A stretch of 64,000 nt of DNA from Mangrovivirga halotolerans (lineage in GTDB: Bacteria > Bacteroidota > Bacteroidia > Cytophagales > Cyclobacteriaceae): contig NZ_JAPFQN010000003.1 of the NCBI RefSeq assembly GCF_026241165.1, positions 372,001 through 436,000 on the forward strand, in the 5' to 3' direction. The position numbers and the translations under genes are program-made. The notes beneath the pieces were generated by a model, which was not told where the DNA came from, did not search any database, and saw only the letters and a program-made list of their open reading frames with translations. Below, piece after piece: positions 8,261 to 16,600 of this stretch (its first letter is position 1; every line of letters begins with the position of its first letter).

Positions 8261-8950
8261 TCAACTTGGTTTGTATTTTTTTAAAAAATATTTAGTAAGA
8301 TCAAAATCAGTTTTTTCCACAAATTTATCTGAAGTAGTTTTATAACTTTGGATTCTATCTAACCTGAATTCTCGTTGTTCATTCTTTGTATTACAGTGAG
8401 CGACTAATACCCAGGCATTATTGGAGAAATATACGCCCTGTGGATCAATGATGCGTTTTGAGATTTCGTCTTTTGAAATAGAGTGATAAATAATTTCTAC
8501 CTTTTGATTTTTTGTAATAGCATTTTTGAAGTCAGAAAGGGAATTGCTTTCAAAAGGCACTTTTAGATAAGAAGGTGCAATTCTCTTTTCTAGTTTCTCG
8601 TAATTTTCTTTTTGAAAATCTTTCAAAACAGATTTTATTTTGAATAGTAAAGAATTGAATTGAATTCGGAGTGAATCATCTCCTTGATTATTTATCAATT
8701 TTTCAGCAACTACTAATGTATTGACTTCTTCTTCTGTAAGCATGATAGGGGGCAAGTGGTAGCCATCAACCAGAAAATATCCTTTCCCGTTTTCAGATCC
8801 AATTGGAACTCCTGCTTCTTGTAGTGTTTTTATGTCTCTGTAAACTGTTCGAAGACTAATATCAAATCTGTTTGCTATTTCCTTAGCAATAATAATTTTC
8901 CTTGACTGTAGCTGGATGAGTATGGAAGTTAGTCTTGTTAGTCTGTCCAT
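8261..8950 (-). CDS. WYL-domain transcriptional regulator
   Basis: The 229-residue protein starts with a DeoR-like HTH_11 winged helix (residues about 1-60: LTRLTSILIQLQSRKIIIAK, FDISLRTVYRDIKTLQEAGV). It continues with the YafY-type linker (GYFLVDGYHLPPIMLTEEE) and a WYL-like Sm-fold domain (residues about 140-220), where the motif reads IDPQGVYFSNNAWVLVAHC. WYL regulators bind nucleic-acid or nucleotide ligands and control DNA-damage or defence-related genes. The downstream BtrH-like gene follows closely and is the most likely target, as such regulators are commonly autoregulatory. The start is ATG and the length is normal for the family. Confidence 0.9.
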   Translation of the reverse strand: MDRLTRLTSILIQLQSRKIIIAKEIANRFDISLRTVYRDIKTLQEAGVPIGSENGKGYFLVDGYHLPPIMLTEEEVNTLVVAEKLINNQGDDSLRIQFNSLLFKIKSVLKDFQKENYEKLEKRIAPSYLKVPFESNSLSDFKNAITKNQKVEIIYHSISKDEISKRIIDPQGVYFSNNAWVLVAHCNTKNEQREFRLDRIQSYKTTSDKFVEKTDFDLTKYFLKKYKPS

Positions 8951-9108
8951 TTTGTTAGAGTTGAATCCTGTTTTTCAAATAATCTATTAAATACAAAAAG
9001 CATCTTGTTGTCAGATGTCTTTTTGCAAAGATTTTGAATGGGTTGAATTTATATTCTAAAACTACCAAAATGAAAACTGAATAAATTATTTTAAATGTGT
9101 TAAGATCT

Positions 9109-9948
9109 TTATTCAATTAACCTCATTTGCTTCAACGCCTTATATGTTACCTCTTGTCTGATTTTTGGAAACGAACTCATTTCAAATTCAATCGTGGGTT
9201 CCACATTGGTTGCGAAAAAATAGACACTATCCTGAACTTCAATATATCCAACAAACCAGCCGTTATCATTTCCCTGTCTTGTTGACCAGCCGGTTTTCCC
9301 GCTTATTCTATATTGTTCAGTTTCTTCAATTACCATCATCTGTTTCATAATCGATTCTGTTCGTTGAGAGATAGGGAGTTTTGACTGATAAAGTCTTTGC
9401 AAAAAATCGATTTGCTGAAATTGATCGATACTTGATTCTCCCTCCAGCCAAAATACATCGATGGTAGTAGAATCAACTTTGATGTTGCCATATTTAAACT
9501 TGTCTAAATACTCATTCATGGTTTTCACACCAATTTTTCTTGCTACCTCTTGATAGCAGGGCACGCAGGAAAGATGAAATGCTTCTTTTAATGTCAGGTC
9601 TTGTTCCCAGACCTTAAGGCCTCTCTTTTTACCATCCCATTTGAAAACAGAATTTTCATTATCAACCACTCCCGTTTCAAGGGCAATGATGGAGTTTGGA
9701 ATTTTATACGTTGAAGCAGGAAGGAACCCTTTTCTTGACCGTTCAAAGTCGTTTGAATAGTATTTGCCTGTTCCCAGGTCATAAATTAAAATTGAACCGG
9801 TTATGGAGGCCGAGTCCAGAATAGTTTGAAATTCATTTACGACTTTCTCATGCTGTGGTTCATTTTCATTATTAAAATTACTCTGCGTTTGTTTATTTGT
9901 GCAGGAATATAAAGAAACCAGAAAGGGTAAAAGGTATATTATTTTCAT
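9109..9948 (-). CDS. bla: Class D beta-lactamase (OXA family), lipoprotein
   Basis: The 279-residue enzyme has every class D active-site motif. STYK (Ser79, Lys82) lies in FLPASTYKIPNS, S-x-V is Ser127-Cys128-Val129, YGN is at 153-155, WLEG at 167-170 carries the oxyanion-region Trp, and KTG is at 218-220. It hydrolyses beta-lactams through a serine acyl-enzyme, with the STYK lysine normally carboxylated. The N-terminus is a lipobox ending LYSC (Cys16), so it should be membrane-anchored rather than free in the periplasm. No insertion sequence or integron surrounds it, which suggests a resident chromosomal gene. Which beta-lactams it hydrolyses cannot be told from sequence alone. Confidence 0.94.
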   Translation of the reverse strand: MKIIYLLPFLVSLYSCTNKQTQSNFNNENEPQHEKVVNEFQTILDSASITGSILIYDLGTGKYYSNDFERSRKGFLPASTYKIPNSIIALETGVVDNENSVFKWDGKKRGLKVWEQDLTLKEAFHLSCVPCYQEVARKIGVKTMNEYLDKFKYGNIKVDSTTIDVFWLEGESSIDQFQQIDFLQRLYQSKLPISQRTESIMKQMMVIEETEQYRISGKTGWSTRQGNDNGWFVGYIEVQDSVYFFATNVEPTIEFEMSSFPKIRQEVTYKALKQMRLIE

Positions 9949-10133
9949 GTTGGCAAGGATATTAAATACATCCGTTAGTTTGAATAATGTCCTTAAAAAT
10001 ATTCAAGTAGACAGTAGATCTCTTAAAAAGTTGTGATGTCAATGCTGTGTATTGTAACGAAAAGGAATCGCTGGTTTTGCTCAAAATAAAGATTTATAGC
10101 ATTGGGTGTTTAATCAATTCTATTATTAAATAT

Positions 10134-10643
10134 TTATTGATTTTCATAATAACCCTTGATCCCAATTCCAATCGTCCAGAAGTATTTCCCTTCATCTGAA
10201 TCGGGGATTTCATCAGTTTCTTCATTTAGTTCAGGGATTACCTGTCGCCAAAGTGATAGATCTAACGATGGGAAAACATATGAATAGGGTATTTCTTCAT
10301 CCTCCATATCGATTTCAGCACCTGTTGATTCAGTAATATGTCTGAGAAGTTGTGGTGCAGGAGTATTAAATACATCAACCCCATAAAAAAGTATCGTTAT
10401 CTGCTCCTCATCCTTTCCGGAAAACTCGATAAATTCTGCTTGGTTGTTAATATCATATGATATTTGTATACAATTGCTAAAATAGCCGTCTTTGGCCGGA
10501 ACAGGAATTGAAAAGTCGTCATAATCAATAGTTGATTTTTCAGAAGAATATTCAGGTTTACCCATTACCTCCCGAATTTCGCTTCGGGTCATACCGAAAA
10601 TTAATTTTCCTGCTCCTGAATGGGGTTTTATTTCAATTTTCAT
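10134..10643 (-). CDS. Small acidic protein of unknown function
   Basis: The 169-residue protein starts MKIEIKPHSGAGKLIFGMTR and continues EIREVMGKPEYS. This is the pattern of a widespread uncharacterised family in which a glycine-rich start leads to FGMT and a helix ending near a conserved GxP. The rest is acidic (EEIPYSYVFPSLDLSLW; a run of Glu/Asp near residue 140) and contains no catalytic motif. There is no signal peptide, so it is cytoplasmic. Twelve bases separate it from the PD-(D/E)XK-like gene upstream, so the two are almost certainly one transcript. Members of this family are sometimes found near toxins or as orphan immunity-like proteins. I infer, without proof, an inhibitor or partner role. 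Confidence 0.7.
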   Translation of the reverse strand: MKIEIKPHSGAGKLIFGMTRSEIREVMGKPEYSSEKSTIDYDDFSIPVPAKDGYFSNCIQISYDINNQAEFIEFSGKDEEQITILFYGVDVFNTPAPQLLRHITESTGAEIDMEDEEIPYSYVFPSLDLSLWRQVIPELNEETDEIPDSDEGKYFWTIGIGIKGYYENQ

Positions 10644-10655
10644 CTGATGATATCC

Positions 10656-11567
10656 TTAAAGAATATGTATATTTTTAATTAGCCAATTTCTCATTCGTTC
10701 AACATTATGAAGGCCGTTTTCTACATGTTCTATTTGATTTTCAAAATTTTTAGTTCGGTCAATTTTACCTGAGAAAACTCTCATTGAAAAACTCTTGCTG
10801 TGTTTTTTAAATTGTGACCAGTCAGGAATAGCATTTTTGAGTTTAATCTCAGTTTCTAAAGGATAACCCTTAAATGTTGCTTCGACATTGCCCTGAGCAA
10901 GCTTGTGACAGAAAACTATATTTTTTAATCGATCATCATATAACATCGGCCAGTCGCTATTAAAGGGGACAATCCCAGGTTTTTTCATCGTTAGAGACGG
11001 GTGATTTTTTTGCAGATATTGATAATAGGAAAGCCAAAATTTTTGAACAGGAATTGAGTTGACAGGCTGGTATCCACGTCTTAATTTTTCTGTAGCTATT
11101 TGAATCAACTTACTTTTGAACAGATTTCTCTTTGAACCGGTAAACTCAAGCCTTCCAGCGATCGATTCGTAAGTCAGGTAATCTTCAAATTCATTTTGGT
11201 TTTCGCAATAAAGTTCAGGAGCAATTAACACAGTGAAAATTTCATGGCAGTCTTTTTGTTCCAGGTATTTTGTTGCTCGTTTTTGATACCGGTCAAATTG
11301 TTCATTTTGGAACGTAGTATCTAATTTGTTTTCTATAAGGACAAATATTTTTTTGTCGTTGGAATTGTAAGAAAAAAGAACATCTGTTTCCCCGAGTCCA
11401 AAATCAGAAATACTTCTCCAGGCTCCATTGACAGAAGTTAAGGTAGGCAAACTTAATTGTGCGACAAACCATTCACAGAATGAATTATCAGCATACAGCT
11501 CTTCCAGTAAAATTAAGTCTACATCTCTTTCCCGTATACTTTCGACAGGTATAATGGTGTTTTCCAT
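10656..11567 (-). CDS. PD-(D/E)XK nuclease-like protein
   Basis: The 303-residue protein contains, near residues 55-95, GLGETDVLFSY, then KKIFVLIENKLDTTFQNEQ, then FDRYQ. That is the layout of a PD-(D/E)XK core: Asp62, then Glu79-x-Lys81 on the next strand, and a Gln/Arg-containing helix. The helical N-terminus and the C-terminal half (residues about 170-303) have no recognisable domain. Proteins of this type are nucleases or catalytically drifted relatives found in defence and mobile contexts, but no methyltransferase or target-recognition protein accompanies it. The acidic protein starts 12 bases downstream. The start is ATG, with no nearby alternative. Confidence 0.72.
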   Translation of the reverse strand: MENTIIPVESIRERDVDLILLEELYADNSFCEWFVAQLSLPTLTSVNGAWRSISDFGLGETDVLFSYNSNDKKIFVLIENKLDTTFQNEQFDRYQKRATKYLEQKDCHEIFTVLIAPELYCENQNEFEDYLTYESIAGRLEFTGSKRNLFKSKLIQIATEKLRRGYQPVNSIPVQKFWLSYYQYLQKNHPSLTMKKPGIVPFNSDWPMLYDDRLKNIVFCHKLAQGNVEATFKGYPLETEIKLKNAIPDWSQFKKHSKSFSMRVFSGKIDRTKNFENQIEHVENGLHNVERMRNWLIKNIHIL

Positions 11568-11620
11568 AGGGGCAATTTTAAAATGCCTGATGTTAAATCA
11601 GATCAGTTATTCATTTCTAA

Positions 11621-12067
11621 TTAATTCCAGTCATACCAATAATGTCTTCCTAATCCTAAGTCACTAAATAGATATAGGTGTCCTGCTAAAATCAAGGGAA
11701 AGATCACAATTGATATTATTTTTTCAGCCAGGGGAGCTTTTTTATTTCTGATTACTCCCCCTATTAAAAGGATATAGGAGGGGATAAGTCCTATTATTAG
11801 CATTAAATGAATCCATCCAAGTCCTTGTCTGTCGTGAGTTCCACCTGCATATAGTTTAAGCCCAATATCGTGGATGATTATGAGCCCAATAATTGTCAGG
11901 GTCATACTAATTGGTCTTAAGTTTTTAGTGTTTAACACTACTAACACAGTAGCTATTATTAATGCCACTGGTGTCATCATTATTCCTGTTGAAGCGAAAA
12001 AATGTCCAAGGAGCAGGTTAACGACTATTACTGCTGCAGCTATTAATATTGATTTTCTTGCCGTCAT
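11621..12067 (-). CDS. Integral membrane protein
   Basis: The 148-residue protein has four to five hydrophobic helices (residues about 6-26, 29-48, 53-70, 85-106 and 116-134). The loop KLYAGGTHDRQGLGWIH and the C-terminal GRHYWYDWN are rich in His, Tyr and Trp. I do not recognise the family and see no transport signature. It is a single gene on the minus strand; the spacing to the nuclease-like gene (53 bases) leaves co-transcription possible. The start is ATG. Confidence 0.68.
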   Translation of the reverse strand: MTARKSILIAAAVIVVNLLLGHFFASTGIMMTPVALIIATVLVVLNTKNLRPISMTLTIIGLIIIHDIGLKLYAGGTHDRQGLGWIHLMLIIGLIPSYILLIGGVIRNKKAPLAEKIISIVIFPLILAGHLYLFSDLGLGRHYWYDWN

Positions 12068-12412
12068 TTTAATAAACGTAATTCGAAGGTGGGATATGTC
12101 CGACTCTAATGCTCTTATCCAACGTTTGGTATTTCTTATTTTTCGTTGATATTAATTTATTTCAGTTTCAAAATATCTGTTTACAGTTCAAATTCAAATT
12201 TTTCATCTTTTTAAATAACTTCCTAAATGTTTATTAAAATTTTAAATAGGTAAAATCATATGTTTAGAATTGTTAAATGTCGAAAGAGTGATTTAGCAGG
12301 GATTATTTTTTCCCTTCCTTTAAACCAGTTTAAGTTGAAATACATTGATTTTTTATGATCAACCTAAACTTTATTACTCACCTTTAAGTATGGTAGATAG
12401 AAATAGTAAGAC
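12068..12412. other. Divergent intergenic region
   Basis: These 345 bases separate two divergent genes, the membrane protein (minus) and the amine oxidase (plus), so they should contain both promoters. The sequence is very AT-rich. No exact TAnnTTTG element, repeat copy, RNA-like fold or degraded frame stands out. Confidence 0.5.
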
Positions 12413-13465
12413 ATGAAAGATATAATCATTGTTGGGGGTGGCTTGACAGGATTGGTTGCTGCATACACTCTTCAACAGAACGGAATAAATAATTTTCTTT
12501 TACTGGAAGCACAGTCCAGATTTGGTGGTAGAATTGATACGCTTTATCATGAATCCCTTCCGATAGAATTAGGGCCTACCTGGGTGCATGCCAATCACTT
12601 TGAATTATTAGAGCTTTTAAAAGACCTTGGAATCCCGGTTTTCTCTCAATACAATGAAGGTATTGCAAAGTATGAGATGCAGGGACAGGTGCAGTCATTC
12701 ATTCCTCCGGGTGGTCAGGCTGTCAGTTATCGAATTGGAGGTGGTAGCGTACAACTTACTGACAAGTTGAGTCAGTATCTAAATGGTGATCAATACAGAC
12801 TATCTACTGAGGTCAAATCAATCAATGAACAAGATGGATCATTGATGATTAAAGATCAGGAGGGAAATAAATATGAAGGAAAGAAGGTTGTTGTTACCCT
12901 TCCGCCCAGGTTGGCTATTGAAAATATTTCTTTTGATCCGGCGCTTCCTGATAATCTTCAAAAGCTGATGCATTCTACCTATACATGGATGAGCACTTAT
13001 ATCAAAAGTGCTGTTGTTTATGATCATCCCTTCTGGAAGGAAATGGGATTTTCGGGAATGGCTTTTAGCCAGGATGGTCCGATGACGGAAGTATATGATC
13101 ATTCAGATATAAATGATGAAAAGTATGCACTCCAGGGATTTGTGAGTCCTGAAGAGAGATATATGACCCTGTCAAAGAAGGAGAGGGAAAAACGGATTAT
13201 CCGTCAGCTGGTCGGTTTTTTTGGCCCGGAGGCTGGAGAATATGTTGCGTATTATGAGAAGAACTGGAATTCTGATCAGTATTCTTCGGTAGAAGGAGAC
13301 AAGCTTATCCCATCGAAGCATTTATATGGTCATGAATTATATCAAAAGCATTATTTAAATGAGAAATTGAAGTTTGCGGGCACCGAAACCGCTCCTGATA
13401 GTGGAGGCTTTATGGAAGGAGCTGTGATAGCCGGTAAACAAGCTGCAAATTTTGTTTCGGTTTGA
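12413..13465 (+). CDS. FAD-dependent amine oxidase
   Basis: The 350-residue protein begins with the FAD-binding fingerprint GGGLTGLVAAYTL (residues about 7-19) and the second-strand glutamate (LLLEAQSRFGGR). The middle substrate domain has GPTWVHANHFELLELL. The C-terminus carries the flavin-closing motif FAGTETAPDSGGFMEGAVIAGKQAA, which corresponds to the GTE..GYMEGAV-type motif of monoamine oxidases. It should oxidise a primary or secondary amine using O2 to give an aldehyde, NH3 and H2O2. It is about 100 residues shorter than eukaryotic MAO but normal for the bacterial form. There is no signal peptide. It is monocistronic, and the substrate is not predictable. Confidence 0.9.
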   Translation: MKDIIIVGGGLTGLVAAYTLQQNGINNFLLLEAQSRFGGRIDTLYHESLPIELGPTWVHANHFELLELLKDLGIPVFSQYNEGIAKYEMQGQVQSFIPPGGQAVSYRIGGGSVQLTDKLSQYLNGDQYRLSTEVKSINEQDGSLMIKDQEGNKYEGKKVVVTLPPRLAIENISFDPALPDNLQKLMHSTYTWMSTYIKSAVVYDHPFWKEMGFSGMAFSQDGPMTEVYDHSDINDEKYALQGFVSPEERYMTLSKKEREKRIIRQLVGFFGPEAGEYVAYYEKNWNSDQYSSVEGDKLIPSKHLYGHELYQKHYLNEKLKFAGTETAPDSGGFMEGAVIAGKQAANFVSV

Positions 13466-13483
13466 AAATAAGTGTCTGGAATT

Positions 13484-13957
13484 TCAATTTTCACCAGTTG
13501 ACTCATCACAGTTTTCTCTTTCAACAGTGTAAGCAGTACTTACAATTTTCCAATGACCATTAATTTCAAAAAGGGTAAAAACATCAATCCCACAATGTGA
13601 GAACTCACCGTCTTCCCATAAGTTATAGGGCGCATAAGCAACGGCAATTCCTTCGCCTGCTAAAACATCAACACGTGTTGGTATCTCAGTTATTTTAGGA
13701 TCAGTAGGCATTAATGGAAGGTCGTCTTTCGAAAAGCGCATGTCCACCTCCACAGGTTGCTTGTAATTTCGACGGCGCCAGATCTGAGCCTCAACCATGG
13801 TGGTTTGTTTCATTAATACTGTGTCCCGAGTCTCCAATGATTTAAAAAACAGGTTGATCACATTTTTGATCTGCTGTTCATCAGAAGTTTCTGAATCTTG
13901 AGAATATCCACTAAAGATTGCAACGATCAATAAGAGGAAAAGGCATATTTTTTTCAT
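13484..13957 (-). CDS. Exported NTF2-like protein
   Basis: The 157-residue protein has a signal peptide (FLLLIVAIFSGYSQ), then an NTF2/SnoaL-like cone-fold domain. The helix DEQQIKNVINLFFKSLETRD comes first, and the strands end with GHWKIVSTAYTVERENC. Proteins of this type are typically nuclear-transport-factor-2-like dimers with a hydrophobic pocket; without catalytic residues, the role is ligand binding or unknown. It converges on the amine oxidase gene with only 18 bases between stop codons and no visible terminator. Confidence 0.8.
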   Translation of the reverse strand: MKKICLFLLLIVAIFSGYSQDSETSDEQQIKNVINLFFKSLETRDTVLMKQTTMVEAQIWRRRNYKQPVEVDMRFSKDDLPLMPTDPKITEIPTRVDVLAGEGIAVAYAPYNLWEDGEFSHCGIDVFTLFEINGHWKIVSTAYTVERENCDESTGEN

Positions 13958-14173
13958 ACAGGAATTGATTTTTGATTTGCTTTGAATACAGACAGGGAAT
14001 ACAAACCAGTGAATGTCTCTTATTTCCTGTGAAGTATTTTTTACAGTTTGTTAATCTTTATCATCAGGAGCGATAGATTTAAAATAGTTTATTTACAGAT
14101 CGAAATCAAACTTTGTCTTTTGTTTATACCAGTTCGTATATGAGTGATCAGAAGGGCACTCGAAATCTAAATA

Positions 14174-14301
14174 AACTAATACCGAGTGGTAAACAAGGAT
14201 CGACCCGGATTAAAATGATTAATGGGATTTAAATTATTCAGGCATACTTGAATTTCAATTTACACAAAATGAAAAGCACAAGTTTAAAGTTGTTCCAGTG
14301 G
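14174..14301 (-). repeat. Dispersed gene-3'-end repeat, copy 1
   Basis: This 128-base element contains ACCGAGTGGT, GGATCGACCCGGATT, TTAATGGGATTTAAATTATT and, at its right end, AAAAGCACAAGTTTAAA. The same blocks, in the same order, occur near 17161, 20808 and, in part, 19645, 21785 and 24056. It lies just 3' of the antiporter gene on the minus strand. Read in the gene's sense, it starts with an imperfect hairpin around TTTAAACTTG followed by TGC and a T-rich stretch. This copy is diverged. The rest of the gap from 13958 to 14312 shows nothing else. Confidence 0.7.
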
Positions 14302-14312
14302 TGATTACGGCC

Positions 14313-15269
14313 TCATATTTCTTTCATAACTAAATACCCGGTATATATTATATAAAATCCGAATAATACTGCTGCTTCCCATCTGTCTAATTTTTTTCGT
14401 TCTCCGGTTAACATAGATAGTAATAGAAAAACTGTTCCTCCGATTAAGATATATAAGTCTAAATTAAACTTTGGATTATAGTCAATTGGACTAATCAGGC
14501 TACTGATTGATAATATCAGAAGGATATTAAAAATATTGGAACCGATCACATTTCCAATTGCTATATCGCTATTTTTCTTTGATGCAGCGACAATCGAGGT
14601 AACCAGTTCGGGCAATGATGTCCCGGCAGCAACAATTGTTAATCCGATTATCTTTTTGCTAACCCCTAAAGTGTTGGCAATACTTACACTATTATCTACC
14701 ACAAGCTGCCCGCCTAATATTAACCCTGCTAATCCGAAGATTATTAAACCCCAGATTTTTAATGACGATTTATGCACTTCGGTTGATGCAACTGCCTGAG
14801 GGTCCGTTTTCATTTGCTTGAATACATAAAAAATAAATAGGCAAAACAGAACCAGCATAATCAATCCGTCAATTCGACCAGATTGAGAATTGCCGGTGAA
14901 TACAAAATCATTTAATAAAAGCAACGATAATACTGCAACTGCGAGTGAAATCGGTATTTCTTTCCAGGCTGTAGAGGATTGAACCTTTATTGGTAAAATT
15001 ACCCCGGATAACCCCAATATGATAAATAAATTAAAATTGTTGCTCCCAATGATATTTCCCAGCACAATGTCTGAATACCCATTAACAGAGGCAATACTGT
15101 TAACGACTAATTCAGGTGCCGAAGTACCAAATGCAACAATAGTCAGACCTATAACCAAATCTGAAACGTTGTATTTCTTAGCTAAAGCAGAAGCGCCATC
15201 GACCATCCAGTTGGCTCCAAAAATTAAAGCGCAAAACCCTGCAATTACCAATAAAATCGGAATTATCAT
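14313..15269 (-). CDS. Calcium/sodium antiporter (CaCA family, YrbG-like)
   Basis: The 318-residue protein has about ten transmembrane helices and the two inverted alpha repeats that define the CaCA superfamily. The first is GLTIVAFGTSAPELVVNS plus NIIGSNNFNL. The second is GLTIVAAGTSLPELVTSI plus NVIGSNIFNI. The Ser/Pro-Glu and Gly-Ser-Asn residues in both line the ion path. It exchanges Ca2+ for Na+ across the inner membrane. The length matches bacterial YrbG-type antiporters. The start is ATG, with a -7-like element just upstream. It is monocistronic and followed 3' by a repeat copy. Confidence 0.95.
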   Translation of the reverse strand: MIIPILLVIAGFCALIFGANWMVDGASALAKKYNVSDLVIGLTIVAFGTSAPELVVNSIASVNGYSDIVLGNIIGSNNFNLFIILGLSGVILPIKVQSSTAWKEIPISLAVAVLSLLLLNDFVFTGNSQSGRIDGLIMLVLFCLFIFYVFKQMKTDPQAVASTEVHKSSLKIWGLIIFGLAGLILGGQLVVDNSVSIANTLGVSKKIIGLTIVAAGTSLPELVTSIVAASKKNSDIAIGNVIGSNIFNILLILSISSLISPIDYNPKFNLDLYILIGGTVFLLLSMLTGERKKLDRWEAAVLFGFYIIYTGYLVMKEI

Positions 15270-15286
15270 ATAGTCAATTTTTTGAT

Positions 15287-15294
15287 CAAATGTA
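15287..15294 (-). promoter_or_regulatory. Possible -7 element for the antiporter gene
   Basis: TACATTTG on the minus strand is an exact match to TAnnTTTG and lies 18 bases before the ATG at 15269. No convincing TTG -33 element is seen at the expected distance, so this is a partial promoter match only. Confidence 0.45.
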
Positions 15295-15560
15295 GTTCAA
15301 TAATGATTTTTCGCTAACGATTTGGGGATTTATTTGTAATTGCCTAATTCTCTCAAGCTATAAATTCCAGCCATTCGTTGTGTTAATCTTAACGAATATT
15401 AGTGAAAGCTTGCCTGCTACAACAGATTCATCTTATGGTCAATTATTTGCAGTTCTTCGATTAAATCTTATCATCTTTTTTAATCTTGATCCTTTTTATT
15501 TGTTTGATGCTGATAAAGCACTCGATAGTGGTTAAGATACTTTCAGGTGTTAGCATTCTC

Positions 15561-15605
15561 AATTTAGACAAAAAAGTACAAGATCAATCTTGTGCTCGAG
15601 TGGTT
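15561..15605 (-). repeat. Dispersed repeat, terminator half only (copy 2)
   Basis: Only the hairpin end of the repeat is present: AGACAAAAAAGTACAAGAT, then ATCTTGTGCT. In the sense of the adjacent minus-strand gene, which ends at 15605, it reads as a 7-base stem ACAAGAT/ATCTTGT followed by ACTTTTTTG, a good intrinsic terminator. Compared with the copy near 20896, the inner stem pairs changed on both arms. The rest of the gap 15270-15604 is plain AT-rich sequence apart from the -7-like element. Confidence 0.7.
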
Positions 15606-15928
15606 CATTCAAACTCAACAGGATTAAATTCGGAGAATAAATTATTGCTTTCGGGTACCTCGCTTATTGGTACATACTCACATACTTTCGAGTATTCCTT
15701 CCACATTTTCTGCACATTTTCATTTGAGTGAGATTGTTCAACTGCTTCTTGTGATTTCCAACCAAATACTTCAATTATGGTCCCATCATTTGACTGGCAA
15801 ATGATCGACTTTCTGTCAGTAACCAGACCTTCCTGGTGTAAAATCTCCCAATGGCTTTTCATCAGTGATTTTAGTTCGCGTTCCTTCCCGGGTAATGGTT
15901 TGTATGCGACAATGACAATTCGTTCCAT
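15605..15928 (-). CDS. Dimeric alpha/beta-barrel (ABM-like) protein
   Basis: The 107-residue protein has the ferredoxin-like alpha/beta pattern of antibiotic-biosynthesis monooxygenase and EthD-like stress proteins. It begins with the strand RIVIVAYKPLPGKERELKSL, then a helix, then strand IIEVFGWKSQEAVEQSH, then a helix with VQKMWKEYSKVCEYVPIS. Two such chains normally form one barrel. Catalytic residues are not conserved enough to assign a substrate. It is cytoplasmic and single-gene, with a terminator hairpin from the dispersed repeat directly after the stop. Confidence 0.75.
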   Translation of the reverse strand: MERIVIVAYKPLPGKERELKSLMKSHWEILHQEGLVTDRKSIICQSNDGTIIEVFGWKSQEAVEQSHSNENVQKMWKEYSKVCEYVPISEVPESNNLFSEFNPVEFE

Positions 15929-16120
15929 GTTGGTGTTTCTTTTAAATAAATATTGTTGGTGTTGGCTATAGATGGCAACCTATTTTATGTATCTCCTTTC
16001 TGGAGCGAATTCCAAAGCAATACAAGTGCCTTATCAGAATACTGCACCAGATAAGTGCGCTAGAGGGGATCCCTATTGTTTTTCTACCTTAGCTGGATCT
16101 ACAGAAATTGGCTTTACCAC

Positions 16121-16600
16121 TTAATATTCTGAATTTTTAATGATTTCTAAGCAGTCTTTTTTACTGCAATTTCCCATTTTAGATTCTTCTTCTTTTGAAG
16201 AGTTTATGGATGCTATTCCGAAACTCACAGTTAAAATTAAACCGGCAATAAAGCTTATTATTTGAATTCCAGCTGGAATTTTTACATTAAGTCCATTTAT
16301 GTTTATCGGCTCTTCTTCGCTTGTTTTATCAGTTGAGGATTCCGATTCGTTACTAGTTTCACCTTTTTTCATTGGTTGTAAACTCCCTGTTAATGCCATA
16401 AGTGTCCAAATCCCAAATATTACTGATAAGATAAAAATTCCCCAGGCCCAAAAGATTGATGAAGAGTTTGAAATATTGGTTACCCCGATAATGTCTTTAG
16501 AAAATGTAATTGTCAGAGTGATAATCGCCGTTGATAAAGTAATCAACTGTTTTGTGGTATCGGCAGCAAAATCAAATGCTTTTTGTTCGTTCGGTTTCAT
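16121..16600 (-). CDS. Membrane protein of unknown function
   Basis: I place the start at the ATG at 16598-16600, which overlaps the stop codon of the upstream gene by one base (TAATG); a longer in-frame start would overlap it by eight codons. The 159-residue protein has hydrophobic segments near residues 16-36, 45-68 and 110-132. A long Ser/Glu-rich linker (NESESSTDKTSEEEP) lies between the second and third, and the tail contains two close cysteines (GNCSKKDC). The family is unknown. Translational coupling to the small helical protein before it argues that the two act together. Confidence 0.7.
   Translation of the reverse strand: MKPNEQKAFDFAADTTKQLITLSTAIITLTITFSKDIIGVTNISNSSSIFWAWGIFILSVIFGIWTLMALTGSLQPMKKGETSNESESSTDKTSEEEPININGLNVKIPAGIQIISFIAGLILTVSFGIASINSSKEEESKMGNCSKKDCLEIIKNSEY

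Noticed and set aside
15960-16120. Additional copy of the dispersed repeat
   Set aside because: A GTGCGCTAGAGGGG-like end is present, but the hairpin and the GGATT blocks are not convincing.
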